Source: Alphaproteobacteria bacterium (GTDB taxonomy: Bacteria > Pseudomonadota > Alphaproteobacteria > RF32 > CAG-239). From it: DNA of 64,000 bases. Below, piece by piece: positions 35,115 to 46,339 of the stretch. The DNA is taken from the NCBI GenBank assembly GCA_900767645.1, contig CAAFZY010000035.1:1-64000 (forward strand), in the 5' to 3' direction. Within the stretch, counting starts at the first letter, position 1, and each line of letters starts with the position of its first letter. Position numbers and translations under genes: made by a program. The notes beneath the pieces are model-generated. The model did no database searches. It was not told the DNA's origin and saw only the letters and a list, made by a program, of their open reading frames with translations.

Positions 35115-35152
35115 AGTAAAATAAAAGGGCTTGCAATTCTTTGCAAACCCTT
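35115..35152 (-). terminator. Terminator of tRNA-Ala
   Basis: Minus strand: AAGGGTTTGCAA-AGAA-TTGCAAGCCCTT then TTATTTTA. Confidence 0.75.
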
Positions 35153-35162
35153 GATTTTCAAC

Positions 35163-35238
35163 TGGTGGAGCTGAGGGGGATCGAACCCCTGACCTACAGA
35201 TTGCGAACCTGTCGCTCTCCCAACTGAGCTACAACCCC
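35163..35238 (-). tRNA. tRNA-Ala (CGC)
   Basis: Cloverleaf on the minus strand: GGGGTTG acceptor with the G3-U70 pair typical of tRNA-Ala, anticodon loop TTCGCAA (anticodon CGC), T loop TTCGATC, encoded CCA. Confidence 0.9.
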
Positions 35239-35263
35239 AATTGTTGTTGATTTTACTTAGCCG

Positions 35264-35287
35264 TCCCAACTGAGCTACAACCCCAAT
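35264..35287 (-). repeat. Duplicate of the tRNA-Ala 5' end
   Basis: 24 bp identical to 35218-35241, i.e. the first ~20 bases of tRNA-Ala (GGGGTTGTAGCTCAGTTGGG) plus upstream bases, 46 bp away in direct orientation. It could be a recombination scar. Confidence 0.8.
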
Positions 35288-35392
35288 CAAAACGTAAGGC
35301 ATTTTATAAAACATAAAAATTCAAAATTCAAGCTAAAAATTAAGCACCCGAATTTTTAAGGCAAAACTCAGGTGCTTAAACTATTTGCCGAC

Positions 35393-37897
35393 TTATCCGA
35401 TGATTAATCCGTTTTTATCAGCGGAAATATCAACGACCGAATCATCTTTAATCTCACCGTTTAAGAGCTTAATTGCAAGCGGGTTTTCAACATCTTGCTG
35501 AATTAAACGCTTCAGCGGACGAGCGCCGAACTCTTCGTCATATCCGTTATCGGCAAGCCAATCTTTGGCTTTATCATCAAGTTTCAGCTCGATATGCCTA
35601 TCTGCCAAGCGGTCTTGCAGATGTTTGAGCTGAATTTCAACAATCTGACGAATATTGTCTTTGCTTAACGGATGAAAAACAATAATTTCATCAAGACGGT
35701 TAATAAATTCCGGACGGAAGAAGCCTTTCAACATCTCGCGCGCATCTTTGCTTTTTTCAGCGCTTCCAAGGTTAGAAGTCATAATCAAAAACGTGTTCTT
35801 AAAATCAACCGTACGGCCTTGTCCGTCAGTCAAACGCCCGTCATCAAGCACTTGCAGCAAAATGTTAAACACATCGGGGTGAGCCTTTTCAACCTCATCA
35901 AACAAAATTACCTGATAAGGTCTGCGGCGAACCGCTTCGGTTAAAACACCGCCCTCGTCATAGCCGACATATCCCGGAGGCGCGCCGATTAAACGAGCAA
36001 CGGCATGCTTTTCCATATATTCCGACATATCAATACGCAAATAAGCGCTTTCTTCGTCAAACAAAAACTCTGCCAAAGCTTTGGCAAGCTCGGTTTTACC
36101 AACGCCGGTCGGCCCCAAAAACATAAATGAACCAATCGGGCGGTTAGGATCGTTTAAGCCTGAACGCGAACGACGCACTGCATTGGCAACAGCGGTAATA
36201 GCCTCATCTTGACCAACCACTCTGCGAGCAATTACTTTTTCCATATCTAAAAGTTTTTCTTTTTCATTGCTCATCAGTTTGTCAACCGGAATACCTGTCC
36301 ATTTTGAAACAACCTCGGCGATAACGTCAGGCGTAACCGTTTCGACTGCGGTATGAGCTTGAGCATGCGCATTAATTTCGTTAAGACGTTTTTCCAGTTC
36401 CGGAATTTCTTTATATTGCAATTCGCCGGCTTTTTCATACTGTCCGTCACGCAAAGCTTTATCAACCTCAATCCGCGCCTTATCCAAAGACTCGCGCAAT
36501 TTGCCGGCCTCCTGTACGCTGCTTTTACTGGCGTTCCATTTAGCATTTTCATCGGCAGATTCTTTTTCAAGCGCCGTAATTTCGGTTTCAATTTTAGCCA
36601 AACGCTCTTTTGAGGCAACATCGGTTTCTTTACGCAAGGCCTCGCGTTCAATTTTAAGCTGAATCAAATGACGATCAATTTCATCAAGATGTTCAGGTTT
36701 TGAATCAATAGCCATACGCAAACGGCTGGCGGCTTCATCAACCAAATCAATAGCTTTATCCGGCAAAAATCTGTCGGTAATATAGCGGTTAGACATTACT
36801 GCCGCGGCAACCAATGCGGCATCGGAAATACGAACTCCGTGATGCAATTCATATTTTTCTTTAATGCCACGCAAAATAGAAATAGTGTCTTCCACTTGCG
36901 GCTCATTAACAAATACCGGTTGAAAACGACGGGCAAACGCCTGATCTTTTTCAATATATTTTTGATACTCTTTTAATGTTGTTGCACCGATGCAGTGCAA
37001 TTCGCCGCGCGCCAACGCCGGTTTTAACAGGTTTGAAGCGTCCATTGAGCCTGAAGTTGCGCCGGCGCCCACAACGGTGTGCATTTCATCAATAAACAAA
37101 ATGACCTGCCCGTTGGCAGCGCTTACCTCTTGCAGAACCGCTTTCAAACGCTCTTCAAATTCGCCGCGATATTTGGCACCCGCAATTAACGCGCCCATAT
37201 CCAAAGCCATTAAGCGCTTGTGTTTCAAGCTTTCCGGCACATCACCGTTGACAATACGCAACGCCAATCCTTCAACAATGGCGGTTTTACCGACCCCCGG
37301 CTCACCGATTAACACCGGATTGTTTTTAGTACGCCTTGACAGCACCTGAATGGTGTGACGAATTTCTTCATCACGACCGATAACCGGATCTAACTTACCT
37401 TGCAAAGCGCGCTCGGTATAATCGGTGGCATATTTTTTAAGCGCGTCCATCGTATCTTCCGCGCTGGCGCTTTGCGCAGTACGCCCCTGACGCATATTAT
37501 TAATTACCTGATTCAGCTTTTGCAAATCAACCCCGTACGATTTTGCCGCGAGTAAAGCTTGCAAAATACGCTCAACCGTAACATACGAATCACCTGCCTT
37601 TTGAGCATTCTGTTCTGCCAAATCCAAAATTTTGAAAAAGCTTTGCGATCCTGAAATTTGTACAGCATTACCCTCAACTTGCGGCAATTTATCAACATCG
37701 GCATTTACAGCCTCGCGCACACATTCGGCATCAGCACCGGTTTGCGCAATAAGAGATGAAGCCAAACCTTCTTTGTCGTCAAGCATAACTTTAAGTAAAT
37801 GCTCAGGCATCAAAAACTGGTTTGATTTACGGGCAGCCAGCGATTGCGCCGCCTCAATAAATCCGCGACTTCTGTCGGTTAATTTTTCCATATTCAT
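35393..37897 (-). CDS. clpB: ATP-dependent disaggregase ClpB
   Basis: 834 residues: Clp N domain (1-140), NBD1 with [13 protein letters not shown], the coiled-coil M domain (about 390-520) that distinguishes ClpB from ClpA/C, NBD2 with [13 protein letters not shown], and a C-terminal small domain. With DnaK it rescues aggregated proteins after heat stress. The start follows AAGGAAG. Slightly shorter than the usual ~860 residues but complete. Monocistronic. Confidence 0.97.
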   Translation of the reverse strand: MNMEKLTDRSRGFIEAAQSLAARKSNQFLMPEHLLKVMLDDKEGLASSLIAQTGADAECVREAVNADVDKLPQVEGNAVQISGSQSFFKILDLAEQNAQKAGDSYVTVERILQALLAAKSYGVDLQKLNQVINNMRQGRTAQSASAEDTMDALKKYATDYTERALQGKLDPVIGRDEEIRHTIQVLSRRTKNNPVLIGEPGVGKTAIVEGLALRIVNGDVPESLKHKRLMALDMGALIAGAKYRGEFEERLKAVLQEVSAANGQVILFIDEMHTVVGAGATSGSMDASNLLKPALARGELHCIGATTLKEYQKYIEKDQAFARRFQPVFVNEPQVEDTISILRGIKEKYELHHGVRISDAALVAAAVMSNRYITDRFLPDKAIDLVDEAASRLRMAIDSKPEHLDEIDRHLIQLKIEREALRKETDVASKERLAKIETEITALEKESADENAKWNASKSSVQEAGKLRESLDKARIEVDKALRDGQYEKAGELQYKEIPELEKRLNEINAHAQAHTAVETVTPDVIAEVVSKWTGIPVDKLMSNEKEKLLDMEKVIARRVVGQDEAITAVANAVRRSRSGLNDPNRPIGSFMFLGPTGVGKTELAKALAEFLFDEESAYLRIDMSEYMEKHAVARLIGAPPGYVGYDEGGVLTEAVRRRPYQVILFDEVEKAHPDVFNILLQVLDDGRLTDGQGRTVDFKNTFLIMTSNLGSAEKSKDAREMLKGFFRPEFINRLDEIIVFHPLSKDNIRQIVEIQLKHLQDRLADRHIELKLDDKAKDWLADNGYDEEFGARPLKRLIQQDVENPLAIKLLNGEIKDDSVVDISADKNGLIIG

Positions 37898-38046
37898 ATA
37901 TTTATCTTCCTTTCTGTTTTTTTATATAGGTTTATATAGGAAACCGCTGTTTTATTCGCAAGATTAAGCTTAAAAAAATGTTTACTTTTACATAAAATGA
38001 TTGAACTCGCATTCATAACTTTATAAACTCAGAATACGGAGTGATG

Positions 38047-38904
38047 ATGACAAAGAGCAAACATATTTTAGTGCATTTGCACCTGTACTACATAAATCAG
38101 TTGGATGAAATTTTAGCCCGTTTGCAAAATTTGCAAGAGCTGAAGTTTGATTTGTATGTGACCATGATAGAAAAATCACCCGCCGCCGAACAAAAAATTA
38201 AACAATTTAAGCCTGACGCTCATATTTTACAGCTTGAAAACAAGGGGTATGACATCGGGCCATTTATGGAAGTTTTACACTCGCTTGATTTAGATAAATA
38301 TAACTATTTGCTTAAAATTCACACCAAAGGAACAACTGCTCAAAATTACACTCGCATAAACGGAAAACGCTTCAGCAATAAGCTGTGGAGCCGACTGCTG
38401 TATGAAGCGTTGCTTGCCGACCGCCAGCGCGTACTCAGCAATTTGCAATTGCTTGAAACCAACAATATCGGCATGCTTTCATCAACTTATTTAATCACCG
38501 ACGACAAAAAGCTTTACCGGCAATTTTTGCCGCAAATTAATGAAATATTGCAAGCAGAAAGTTTACCGAAAGTTGATACTTTTTCGTTTGTTGCCGGAAC
38601 CATGTTTTGGGCTAAAGCAAGCCTGTTCAAACCATTGCAAAAGTACCGCCTTGCCGATTTTCCCGTCACCGACGGCAAAATTAAAGAAGGAACTCCGGCG
38701 CATTGCTTTGAGCGCTTGTTCGGGGCAGTAGTGCAAGCGCAAGGATATAAACTGCATGGCGTAAAATCGTTTGATGAAATATGGCATTTTACCTTAAACG
38801 AATTTAAACGTTTTGTATTTTATAAAAAACATACTAAAAGCGGTAAATTGCTGGTTAAAATCTGCAAAATTCCGATTTGGACGCAAAAAATTAACAAGGA
38901 CTGA
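38047..38904 (+). CDS. Rhamnan synthesis F (RgpF)-like protein
   Basis: About 285 residues. ENKGYDIGPFMEVL and YLLKIHTKGT are the family hallmarks of RgpF domains found with polysaccharide glycosyltransferases; FVAGTMFWAKASLFKPL is also typical. Probably acts on cell-surface glycan. The GGAG at 38038-38041 best serves the ATG at 38047. It is followed four bases later by a membrane protein gene. Confidence 0.75.
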   Translation: MTKSKHILVHLHLYYINQLDEILARLQNLQELKFDLYVTMIEKSPAAEQKIKQFKPDAHILQLENKGYDIGPFMEVLHSLDLDKYNYLLKIHTKGTTAQNYTRINGKRFSNKLWSRLLYEALLADRQRVLSNLQLLETNNIGMLSSTYLITDDKKLYRQFLPQINEILQAESLPKVDTFSFVAGTMFWAKASLFKPLQKYRLADFPVTDGKIKEGTPAHCFERLFGAVVQAQGYKLHGVKSFDEIWHFTLNEFKRFVFYKKHTKSGKLLVKICKIPIWTQKINKD

Positions 38905-38908
38905 AATT

Positions 38909-39982
38909 ATGGATAGTTACAGCACAATAAAAGGCAGCCTGAAAAAATTAAAGAATGAGGCATATGAGCAAATCAGCGAGCAGGAAAAACCTTCAATGCT
39001 TGAATCGATGGGCGGATTTTGGAAACAGTCCGCAAATTCGCTGTACTTTATTTTAACGGAAAAAGAGAATATTATGTTTGCGGTTTTACAACTCGTCTGC
39101 ATAATGCTCGGTTATTATATATGGGTGCAAGTGCTCTCTTGGATTCCCGATACGGTATGGCAAGCCGCGGAACATGATAAAGAAGGTGTTTTTGTTAATA
39201 TTTTGCTATGGGTATGGTCATTTGCCTGCGTCGGATTGGTTTCGTTGCCGCTCGGCATACTCACAGCCTGCATGAGCGCCTCATACATTTTGCGTTCCGA
39301 AGGCAAAAAATCAACAATTGCCGAATGTTTTAAAGTGGCATTGCCGAAAGCATGGCCGATATGGGTATTTAGCTGGATTGACGGCTGGTGGACCATATTG
39401 CGCATTATGGAACGTTTGCCCAAAAAGAACGACAGAACTCCGCTTTCAACCAAATTACGCAATGAAGTAATTTACAATGCGTGGAAAGCCGCCTCTTTAG
39501 GCTTTATTCCGGCCTTACTGTTCGGCCGCGGGGCAGTTGAAGCCGGTCGGGATTCTTTGCGTTTGTTGGTTAATCGCTTTGTTCCGCTCTTAAAATTACG
39601 CACCGCCTACGCCGCAATTTGCTGGATTGTCGGCATCGGCAGTTACATCGGTACGTTTTTCTTTATTCAATATATTGTAAAAGCCATGAACAGCCGATAT
39701 GACATTTACACATTTTACATTTATTGCGGATTACCGATAATCATTGCGCTGTTGATAATTATGCTCATTTTCAGACCAATCTATATAATATCGGCATGCC
39801 GCATTTACAGCGGTTATGCACACAGCCAAAACATTAAAGCCGAATTGCCTAAAACCGCACCTGAATTTGTAAGCATAGCTGTTGCCTTTGCCACATTGGC
39901 AGTGGTTATCGGAGTGATGTTGCTTTATCATACCGAGCTTGGAATAGACGAGCGAATTATCGCCCCGCTTAACCAAGGGTAA
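38909..39982 (+). CDS. Multi-pass membrane protein
   Basis: 357 residues with about five or six membrane helices (e.g. FAVLQLVCIMLGYYIWVQVL, PIIIALLIIMLIFRPIYIIS). The layout recalls DUF6159-type membrane proteins, but I am not sure. The ATG with AAGGA eight bases upstream is the start; the longer reading overlaps the RgpF gene. Likely co-transcribed with it. Confidence 0.6.
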   Translation: MDSYSTIKGSLKKLKNEAYEQISEQEKPSMLESMGGFWKQSANSLYFILTEKENIMFAVLQLVCIMLGYYIWVQVLSWIPDTVWQAAEHDKEGVFVNILLWVWSFACVGLVSLPLGILTACMSASYILRSEGKKSTIAECFKVALPKAWPIWVFSWIDGWWTILRIMERLPKKNDRTPLSTKLRNEVIYNAWKAASLGFIPALLFGRGAVEAGRDSLRLLVNRFVPLLKLRTAYAAICWIVGIGSYIGTFFFIQYIVKAMNSRYDIYTFYIYCGLPIIIALLIIMLIFRPIYIISACRIYSGYAHSQNIKAELPKTAPEFVSIAVAFATLAVVIGVMLLYHTELGIDERIIAPLNQG

Positions 39983-40069
39983 AAGCGTATTCATATTGAC
40001 AAACTGACAAAATTTGTTATTATAAGCACTGTTAAATTTATTATTGTAAAACCTTAAAATGTTATAATT

Positions 40070-40507
40070 ATGTCACAAGGATTCAGAAGATTTTTAGCCG
40101 TTTTAATGGTTATCGGCTTTACTTCGGCTTGCACGCCCGAAGATTCGCCGCGTCGGCAAAACAAAGAAGATTTGAACTTTGAAGGCAAAAATTTAAGTGA
40201 TGTGCTTTTCACCTATTTCGGTGACCACTATACCGACACTTACACCATTGCCGATGGTACTGTTCAAATTGAAGCCGAGTATGAATTTTTCAGCTCATGG
40301 GGGTGTATCACCTATTACCTTGCGGTTGAAAAAGCAATCAGAGCCAATGTGTCCGCTCTTACAACGGAACAGCTTGTTGCCAACAAAGCACAAGTCGCCA
40401 AACAAACCGAAAAATGGTTTATGGAGCGCTACTCTAAATTGGCTATCAAAATTCGTAATTTGAAATTCAAGCAAATTACACCTGTAACTGAAAACAGCTC
40501 TGAATAA
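40070..40507 (+). CDS. Putative lipoprotein
   Basis: 145 residues. Signal peptide to VIGFTSA with lipobox TSAC (Cys21), then a polar domain with YFGDHYTDTYTIADGTVQIE. Function unknown. Its stop codon lies in the loop of its terminator. Confidence 0.65.
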   Translation: MSQGFRRFLAVLMVIGFTSACTPEDSPRRQNKEDLNFEGKNLSDVLFTYFGDHYTDTYTIADGTVQIEAEYEFFSSWGCITYYLAVEKAIRANVSALTTEQLVANKAQVAKQTEKWFMERYSKLAIKIRNLKFKQITPVTENSSE

Positions 40508-40522
40508 TCAGAGCTGTTTTTT
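40491..40522 (+). terminator. Terminator overlapping the lipoprotein stop
   Basis: AAAACAGCTCTGA-ATAA-TCAGAGCTGTTTT followed by TT; perfect 13-bp stem. Confidence 0.85.
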
Positions 40523-40561
40523 GCGTTTAGAAACCCCCGCGATTATCGCGATAATTTTGCT

Positions 40562-41638
40562 TTAATCGGTCATAACATATTCGCCGTTTTTATATTGATA
40601 AAAATCATAATGCAAGCGGTTGCCGGTTGAACCGTTACTGACCAAATTTTCGCCCCATGGCGTTTTCAGCCCGTTTTTTTTAACGGTTGCCGCCAATTTG
40701 TTATAATCAAAGCTCTTGTTTTCTTTTACCAACTCCGCCCATGTTTTTACCGAAGCATAAGCATATCCGCCCAATCCGGTAAGTTCAACCCCGCGCAAAC
40801 GAAGTTTAACCATCATCTCGGCAAAATCAGGATTATTCTGAAAACTCGGCAATGCCATAAAATAAACATCGTCAAGCCAATCGGCAGCATATTCGAACAA
40901 TGAATCTCCTACCGCATATTTACCGGTAACAATCACCATATCCGGCTTTTTTTGCTTAATATTGCGTATCATTTTTGCAATTTTTTTCGGCTCACCGGAA
41001 ATAAAAACCACTTCTTCACCCGCCGCCACAATATTTTTTGCCAAATCATCTAAACCGGAATTACCGAAAACATAAGAAGTTAAAAGCGATGATTTACCAT
41101 ATTTACGAAACTCATCATACATTGAATTAAACGCTTTGACCTGATAATCGGCGTTTGACAAAAATGCCACTCGTTTACCCGCATAACGCGCATTGTAAAA
41201 TTCAAAAAAATCTTTTCCGATTTGCGAATTAAACTCAACTTCTCTTGTAATGTTAAAGCGGTTGTTTATCGGTATAATTTGAAAAATTTTTGCGGTTGAA
41301 TAGGTTTTAGCCACCTTTTCAACATTATTGGAACAATACGGACCTATTACCAACGCAGGCTTGTTTTCCATACCGACAGCCAACATTTGCGCGGTTGAAA
41401 CCGCCAAATTATCGCTACAAGCATCATCAATGCTCATCAGCTCAAGCTTTTTACCTTTTATACCGCCGTTATTGTTAATTTCATCAATTGCCGTTTTAGC
41501 TCCAAAATTAAGCTCATCGCCCCACATTTTATATTCACCGGTTTTAGGAGCAATCAGCGCAACTTTAACTGTTGCCGACAAAACAGACGGCGTAAAGCAG
41601 CATAAAAAAGCAACAATGTTTACAATTTGTTTAAGCAT
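40562..41638 (-). CDS. ABC transporter substrate-binding protein (LivK-like)
   Basis: 358 residues. Signal peptide (cleavage near VLSA), then a type I periplasmic binding fold: VKVALIAPKTGEYKMWGDEL, GAKTAIDEINNNGGIKGKKL, ALVIGPYCSNN and GLGGYAYASVKTWAELV. This is the branched-chain amino acid/amide binding family. No permease or ATPase genes are adjacent, so the transporter partner is elsewhere or the protein is a sensor. Confidence 0.85.
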   Translation of the reverse strand: MLKQIVNIVAFLCCFTPSVLSATVKVALIAPKTGEYKMWGDELNFGAKTAIDEINNNGGIKGKKLELMSIDDACSDNLAVSTAQMLAVGMENKPALVIGPYCSNNVEKVAKTYSTAKIFQIIPINNRFNITREVEFNSQIGKDFFEFYNARYAGKRVAFLSNADYQVKAFNSMYDEFRKYGKSSLLTSYVFGNSGLDDLAKNIVAAGEEVVFISGEPKKIAKMIRNIKQKKPDMVIVTGKYAVGDSLFEYAADWLDDVYFMALPSFQNNPDFAEMMVKLRLRGVELTGLGGYAYASVKTWAELVKENKSFDYNKLAATVKKNGLKTPWGENLVSNGSTGNRLHYDFYQYKNGEYVMTD

Positions 41639-41781
41639 TTCCGATAGACTGTTGTTATTGATGTTTGAGAATGTATATCACTGATATAAAAAAATCAACC
41701 ATTAAAAAAATTATTGCAAATTTTAGACAAATATGTTATATATCGGGTATAAACTTAAAAACACAACAAAGGAGCAAGATG

Positions 41782-42219
41782 ATGAAATATGTGCAAAACA
41801 AGGACGGAACTTTAAGTACCGAAACTGATTATAAACAAAACCTCAACTGGGAAGGTAATGATCATAAAGACCAAAAGATTGAAAGAACCGCATATCAGGA
41901 ATTAGGCGTTTCCGAAAAGACTCGCGTCAGCCGCTTTATGAAAAAGCACCCTGAATTAGCAACCACGCCGGAAAGAGCCGAATATTTCAGAAATCTTGCC
42001 GCCAAAGAGCTGATTGAAGTTCGCAACGAAAATAATGCTCTCGTTGCTGCCGGCAAGGCACCGTTAGTCAGCGCCGATTATGACTTATTGTTGCCCAAAG
42101 AAGGTGTTATCAAAAGCGCATGGCGCGCCAAACAAGAACATCAAATGAAAAAAGAAGCTATCAAAAGCCGCGTTTCAATGTATAATGATGCTTTAGGCAA
42201 CGGAGCTCGTGAATTTTAA
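41782..42219 (+). CDS. Hypothetical charged protein
   Basis: 145 residues, no signal peptide: MKYVQNKDGTLSTETDY, KTRVSRFMKKHPELATTPER and a helical basic C-terminus. AAAGGAG sits seven bases before the ATG at 41782 (an ATG three bases earlier is too close). No family recognised. Own terminator. Confidence 0.6.
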   Translation: MKYVQNKDGTLSTETDYKQNLNWEGNDHKDQKIERTAYQELGVSEKTRVSRFMKKHPELATTPERAEYFRNLAAKELIEVRNENNALVAAGKAPLVSADYDLLLPKEGVIKSAWRAKQEHQMKKEAIKSRVSMYNDALGNGAREF

Positions 42220-42243
42220 TTGCACCCGCATAATCAATAAAAA

Positions 42244-42270
42244 AAGCTTGCAGAATTGCAGGCTTTTTTT
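42244..42270 (+). terminator. Terminator
   Basis: AAGCTTGCA-GAAT-TGCAGGCTT followed by T5. Confidence 0.85.
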
Positions 42271-42324
42271 ATTGCCTTTTGTTACTATTTTGATTATATT
42301 ATCGCCTGTTTCAGGAGATAATAC

Positions 42325-45135
42325 ATGGCAGATAAATTTATTGAAATTAAGGGCGCCCGCGAGCATAATCTTAAAAACATAGACATCAACATTCCCAAAG
42401 ACAAACTCACGGTTATCACCGGCTTATCCGGTTCCGGCAAATCTTCGCTTGCCTTTGACACTGTTTATGCCGAAGGTCAGCGTCGCTATGTTGAAAGTTT
42501 ATCCTCTTATGCCCGCCAGTTTTTAGACTTGATGAAAAAGCCCGATGTCGATTCTATTGAAGGCTTATCGCCTGCCATTTCCATTGAGCAAAAAACCACC
42601 TCGCATAATCCGCGTTCCACTGTCGGCACCGTTACCGAAATTTATGACTACATGCGTTTATTATGGGCGCGCGCCGGCACTCCTTATTCACCGACAACCG
42701 GCCTGCCGATTGAATCGCAAACCGTATCGCAAATGGTTGATAAAATAACCGCCTATCCTGAAGGAACCAAAATTATTTTATCCGCCCCGATTGCCCGCGG
42801 CAAAAAAGGCGAGTTCAAAAAAGAGTTTGAAACCTTACAAAAGCAAGGATACCAACGCGTAAACATTGACGGAACCATATATGGCATTGAAGAAGTTCCG
42901 TCCTTAAACAAAAATCAAAAACATGATATTGAAGTGGTGGTTGACCGTTTAGTCGTTAAATCAGGCATTGCCGACCGATTAAGCCAATCAATTGAAACCG
43001 CCCTCAAATTAAGCGACGGGCTCTTGTTTGTAAATTTTACCGACGGTAGTGAACGCAAAATATTTTCATCTAAATTTGCCTGTCCCGTATCCGGTTTTAC
43101 CATTGAAGAAATTGAGCCGCGCCTGTTTTCATTTAACAACCCGTACGGTGCCTGCCCGCATTGCGACGGCATCGGCGCCAAACTTTACATGGACCCGCGG
43201 TTAATTGTTCCCAATGAAAATTTAAGCATCGAAAAAGGAGCGATTGCCCCATGGTACGGATTCAGAACTTCATTTTACAGCCAAACAATTAACTCGTTGT
43301 GCGACTTTTTACGCATTTCGCCCAAAACTCCGTGGAAAGATTTACCTGAAAAAGCCAAACAAATAATTTTATACGGCTCCGGCAATGTCAGCGTTCCGAT
43401 GTATTATTCGCGCTTTGTAACCGAAAAACCGTTTGAAGGCGTTATTCCCAATATGGAACGCCGTTTTCTTGAAACCGATTCCATGGCATCACGCGAGGAA
43501 CTTTCGCATTATCAATCGGCCGCCCCGTGCGAGGCCTGCGGAGGCAAACGCTTAAAACCTGAAGCTTTAGCGGTTAAAATTTGCGGCTTTGATATTATGC
43601 AGGCTTCCGATATGTCAATTAAAAATGCTTTGCAATGGTTTGGTAAAGTTGAAGAGCAGCTCTCGCCGCAAAAACGTGAAATTGCGCACAAAATTTTAAA
43701 AGAAATTATCACCCGCCTGCAATTTTTGAACAATGTCGGACTTGAGTATTTAACTTTATCGCGGCAATCAGGCAGCCTGTCAGGCGGTGAATCTCAGCGT
43801 ATCCGCCTTGCCTCGCAAATCGGTTCCGGCTTAACCGGAGTTATGTATGTGCTTGACGAACCGTCAATCGGGTTGCATCAACGCGATAACGACCGCTTGC
43901 TTGAAACCTTAACCCGCCTGCGCGACATCGGCAATACCGTTATTGTGGTTGAGCATGATGAAGACGCCATTCGGGCGGCTGACTTTTTGGTTGATATGGG
44001 ACCGCGCGCCGGTGATGAAGGCGGCAAAGTTACCGCTTCCGGCACGGTTGCCGAAGTTCTTAAAAGTAAAAACAGCCTTACCGCGCAATATTTGAACGGC
44101 GAAAAATTTATTGCCGTTCCCGCCAAACGCCGCAAAGGCAACGGTAAGTTTCTTGAAATCAGCGGTGTGCGCACCAACAACTTAAAAAATATTGACTTAA
44201 AGCTTCCGCTCGGAACTTTAACCTGTGTCACCGGTGTGTCCGGCAGCGGCAAGTCATCGCTTATACTTGAAACATTATATAAAGCCCTAGACAAAGAAAT
44301 TAACGGCTCACGCGAACCGGCCGGATTTTACAACTCGGTTAAAGGGGCTGAAAATATTGATAAAATTATTGATATTGACCAATCGCCTATCGGGCGCACT
44401 CCGCGCTCCAATCCGGCAACTTACACCGGCTTGTTTACCTATATCCGCGATTGGTTTGCCGGTCTGCCGGAAGCCAAAGCCCGCGGTTATTCCGCCGGCA
44501 GATTTTCGTTTAACGTGGCAGGCGGACGCTGCGAAGCCTGTAAAGGCGACGGCGTTACCAAAATTGAAATGCATTTTTTGCCTGATGTTTATGTTGAGTG
44601 CGAAGTATGCAAAGGCAAGCGCTTTAACCGTGAAACCTTGGAAGTTAAATATAAAGACAAATCCATTGCCGATGTTTTAGATATGACTATTGATGAAGCT
44701 TACAAATTTTTTGACGCTATTCCGGCTATTAAAAACCGGCTTGACCTGTTGCGGCAGGTCGGCTTAGGCTATGTAAAACTCGGACAGCCCGCCACCACTC
44801 TTTCGGGCGGCGAAGCTCAGCGTATTAAGCTTTCTAAAGAGCTTTCCAAAAAAGCAACCGGAAAAACGCTGTACATTTTAGACGAGCCGACAACCGGATT
44901 GCATTTTGACGACATCAACAAACTTTTGAAAGTGTTGCATCAATTGGTTGAAAACGGCAACAGCATGATTGTGATTGAACATAACTTAGACGTGATTAAA
45001 ACCGCCGATTATATTGTCGATATCGGCCCCGAAGGCGGCGACGGCGGCGGTAAGATTATTGCTCAAGGCACTCCGGAACAAGTTGCCAAAGCGGGTGTCG
45101 GCTACACGGCTAAATATTTGAAAGACAAATTATGA
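42325..45135 (+). CDS. uvrA: Excinuclease ABC subunit A
   Basis: 936 residues. Two ABC ATPase modules: Walker [15 protein letters not shown] and [14 protein letters not shown], signatures [12 protein letters not shown] and [12 protein letters not shown], Walker [10 protein letters not shown] and LDEPTTGLH; zinc-binding cysteines ([20 protein letters not shown]). UvrA scans DNA for bulky lesions and loads UvrB. RBS AGGAG. Its stop overlaps the next ATG (ATGA), linking it to the fusion gene. I see no clear alphaproteobacterial LexA box upstream. Confidence 0.98.
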   Translation: MADKFIEIKGAREHNLKNIDINIPKDKLTVITGLSGSGKSSLAFDTVYAEGQRRYVESLSSYARQFLDLMKKPDVDSIEGLSPAISIEQKTTSHNPRSTVGTVTEIYDYMRLLWARAGTPYSPTTGLPIESQTVSQMVDKITAYPEGTKIILSAPIARGKKGEFKKEFETLQKQGYQRVNIDGTIYGIEEVPSLNKNQKHDIEVVVDRLVVKSGIADRLSQSIETALKLSDGLLFVNFTDGSERKIFSSKFACPVSGFTIEEIEPRLFSFNNPYGACPHCDGIGAKLYMDPRLIVPNENLSIEKGAIAPWYGFRTSFYSQTINSLCDFLRISPKTPWKDLPEKAKQIILYGSGNVSVPMYYSRFVTEKPFEGVIPNMERRFLETDSMASREELSHYQSAAPCEACGGKRLKPEALAVKICGFDIMQASDMSIKNALQWFGKVEEQLSPQKREIAHKILKEIITRLQFLNNVGLEYLTLSRQSGSLSGGESQRIRLASQIGSGLTGVMYVLDEPSIGLHQRDNDRLLETLTRLRDIGNTVIVVEHDEDAIRAADFLVDMGPRAGDEGGKVTASGTVAEVLKSKNSLTAQYLNGEKFIAVPAKRRKGNGKFLEISGVRTNNLKNIDLKLPLGTLTCVTGVSGSGKSSLILETLYKALDKEINGSREPAGFYNSVKGAENIDKIIDIDQSPIGRTPRSNPATYTGLFTYIRDWFAGLPEAKARGYSAGRFSFNVAGGRCEACKGDGVTKIEMHFLPDVYVECEVCKGKRFNRETLEVKYKDKSIADVLDMTIDEAYKFFDAIPAIKNRLDLLRQVGLGYVKLGQPATTLSGGEAQRIKLSKELSKKATGKTLYILDEPTTGLHFDDINKLLKVLHQLVENGNSMIVIEHNLDVIKTADYIVDIGPEGGDGGGKIIAQGTPEQVAKAGVGYTAKYLKDKL

Positions 45136-46235
45136 TAAAGCACTTATATATATTCAGGCACGGTGAAACCGACTATAATGCCGCCGGAAAACTTCAGGGA
45201 CAAACCTTAAATGTCGGCTTAAATGCCAACGGACGCCGGCAGGCGGAAACATTGGCGACGGATTTACAAGATAAAGGCTTGGAATATATAATTTCAAGTC
45301 CGTTAAAACGCGCCGCCGAAACCGCGCAAATTGTGGCAGATAAATTACATCTTCCGGTTAAAGAAGATAATCATTTTATTGAGGGAAATTTCGGCGAAGT
45401 TGAAGGCAAAACCAAAACTGAACTTTCCATAGAACAATGGCAAACTATTGATGACTGGATTAAACTTGATAAGCAATTTTTAGACGTGCATTTTAAGGGT
45501 GGCGAAAGCAAACGCCAAATTATGAACCGTGCCGTTGCCGGACTGCAAGCCGCAGTAAAATTGCCGTATAATCACATCGGCATTTCAACCCATAGCGCGG
45601 TTTTACGTATGGTATTGCTCTATTTAGGCAAAAAGCAAAATCATATTGATAACGCAAAAGCTTTTCATATTATTTATAAAGACGGCAAATTTAAGTTAGC
45701 CGACCATGAAAAAATTTTGCTGCTCTCATGTTGCGCGCCGTGTTCTTGCGCCGTAATTAAAACCATGGCGGAACAAGGAGCCGATTTTGCGGTTGCCTTT
45801 TATAACCCTAACATTCGCCCCTACTCTGAATATGAAAAACGCCGCGATGAAAACCTGCGGGTTTGCCAAATTTACGGCGTGCCGTTTATTGAGCTTGAAT
45901 ACGATAATGACCGCTGGTGCCAAGAGATTAAAGGACTTGAAAATGAGCCGGAACGCGGCAAGCGCTGCAGTTTGTGCTTTAAAATGCGCATTGTCCGCAC
46001 TATGGAATACGCGCGGCAAAACGGCTTTACCGCCGTGGCTTCAGTGCTTGGCGTTTCACGCTATAAAAACCTCAATCAGGTAAATGCGGCGGCTGATTTA
46101 GCGGTGCGTGAAGCCCACTGCCCTTATGTTGAAATTGAAGGTCGCAAAAACGGCATGCAGGAATTGCGCGCCGAATTAATAAAAGAGCTGAACTTGTATA
46201 ATCAAGATTATTGCGGTTGCACCCCGCGTAAATAG
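45132..46235 (+). CDS. Histidine phosphatase fused to epoxyqueuosine reductase QueH
   Basis: 367 residues with two complete domains. Residues 1-190: phosphoglycerate-mutase-like phosphatase ([34 protein letters not shown]). Residues ~195-367: QueH/DUF208, with [56 protein letters not shown] and YCGC; the paired cysteines bind the Fe-S and metal centres. QueH reduces epoxyqueuosine in tRNA to queuosine. The single continuous frame and ATGA coupling to uvrA make it a real fusion. The phosphatase substrate is unknown. Confidence 0.85.
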   Translation: MIKHLYIFRHGETDYNAAGKLQGQTLNVGLNANGRRQAETLATDLQDKGLEYIISSPLKRAAETAQIVADKLHLPVKEDNHFIEGNFGEVEGKTKTELSIEQWQTIDDWIKLDKQFLDVHFKGGESKRQIMNRAVAGLQAAVKLPYNHIGISTHSAVLRMVLLYLGKKQNHIDNAKAFHIIYKDGKFKLADHEKILLLSCCAPCSCAVIKTMAEQGADFAVAFYNPNIRPYSEYEKRRDENLRVCQIYGVPFIELEYDNDRWCQEIKGLENEPERGKRCSLCFKMRIVRTMEYARQNGFTAVASVLGVSRYKNLNQVNAAADLAVREAHCPYVEIEGRKNGMQELRAELIKELNLYNQDYCGCTPRK

Positions 46236-46243
46236 TAGTTTTC

Positions 46244-46339
46244 ATACAACTTATACACAGCACGGACTCGTAAATATTGCAAAAAAAAAACGCGAGCTAA
46301 AATCTTTTCAAAACTAACTTTTTGAGAGGATTTTAGCTC
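46244..46339 (+). repeat. Prepilin-gene leader, copy B, with RBS-adjacent hairpin
   Basis: Same leader as at 32845. Here GAGCTAAAATC (46294-46304) and GATTTTAGCTC (46329-46339) form a perfect 11-bp inverted repeat; the second arm begins in the GAGAGGA ribosome site and ends at the ATG, so the start region could be masked. Confidence 0.8.

Noticed and set aside
42915..44574. Several long antisense open frames opposite uvrA.
   Set aside because: They follow from codon composition of the uvrA strand and have no RBS or family similarity.
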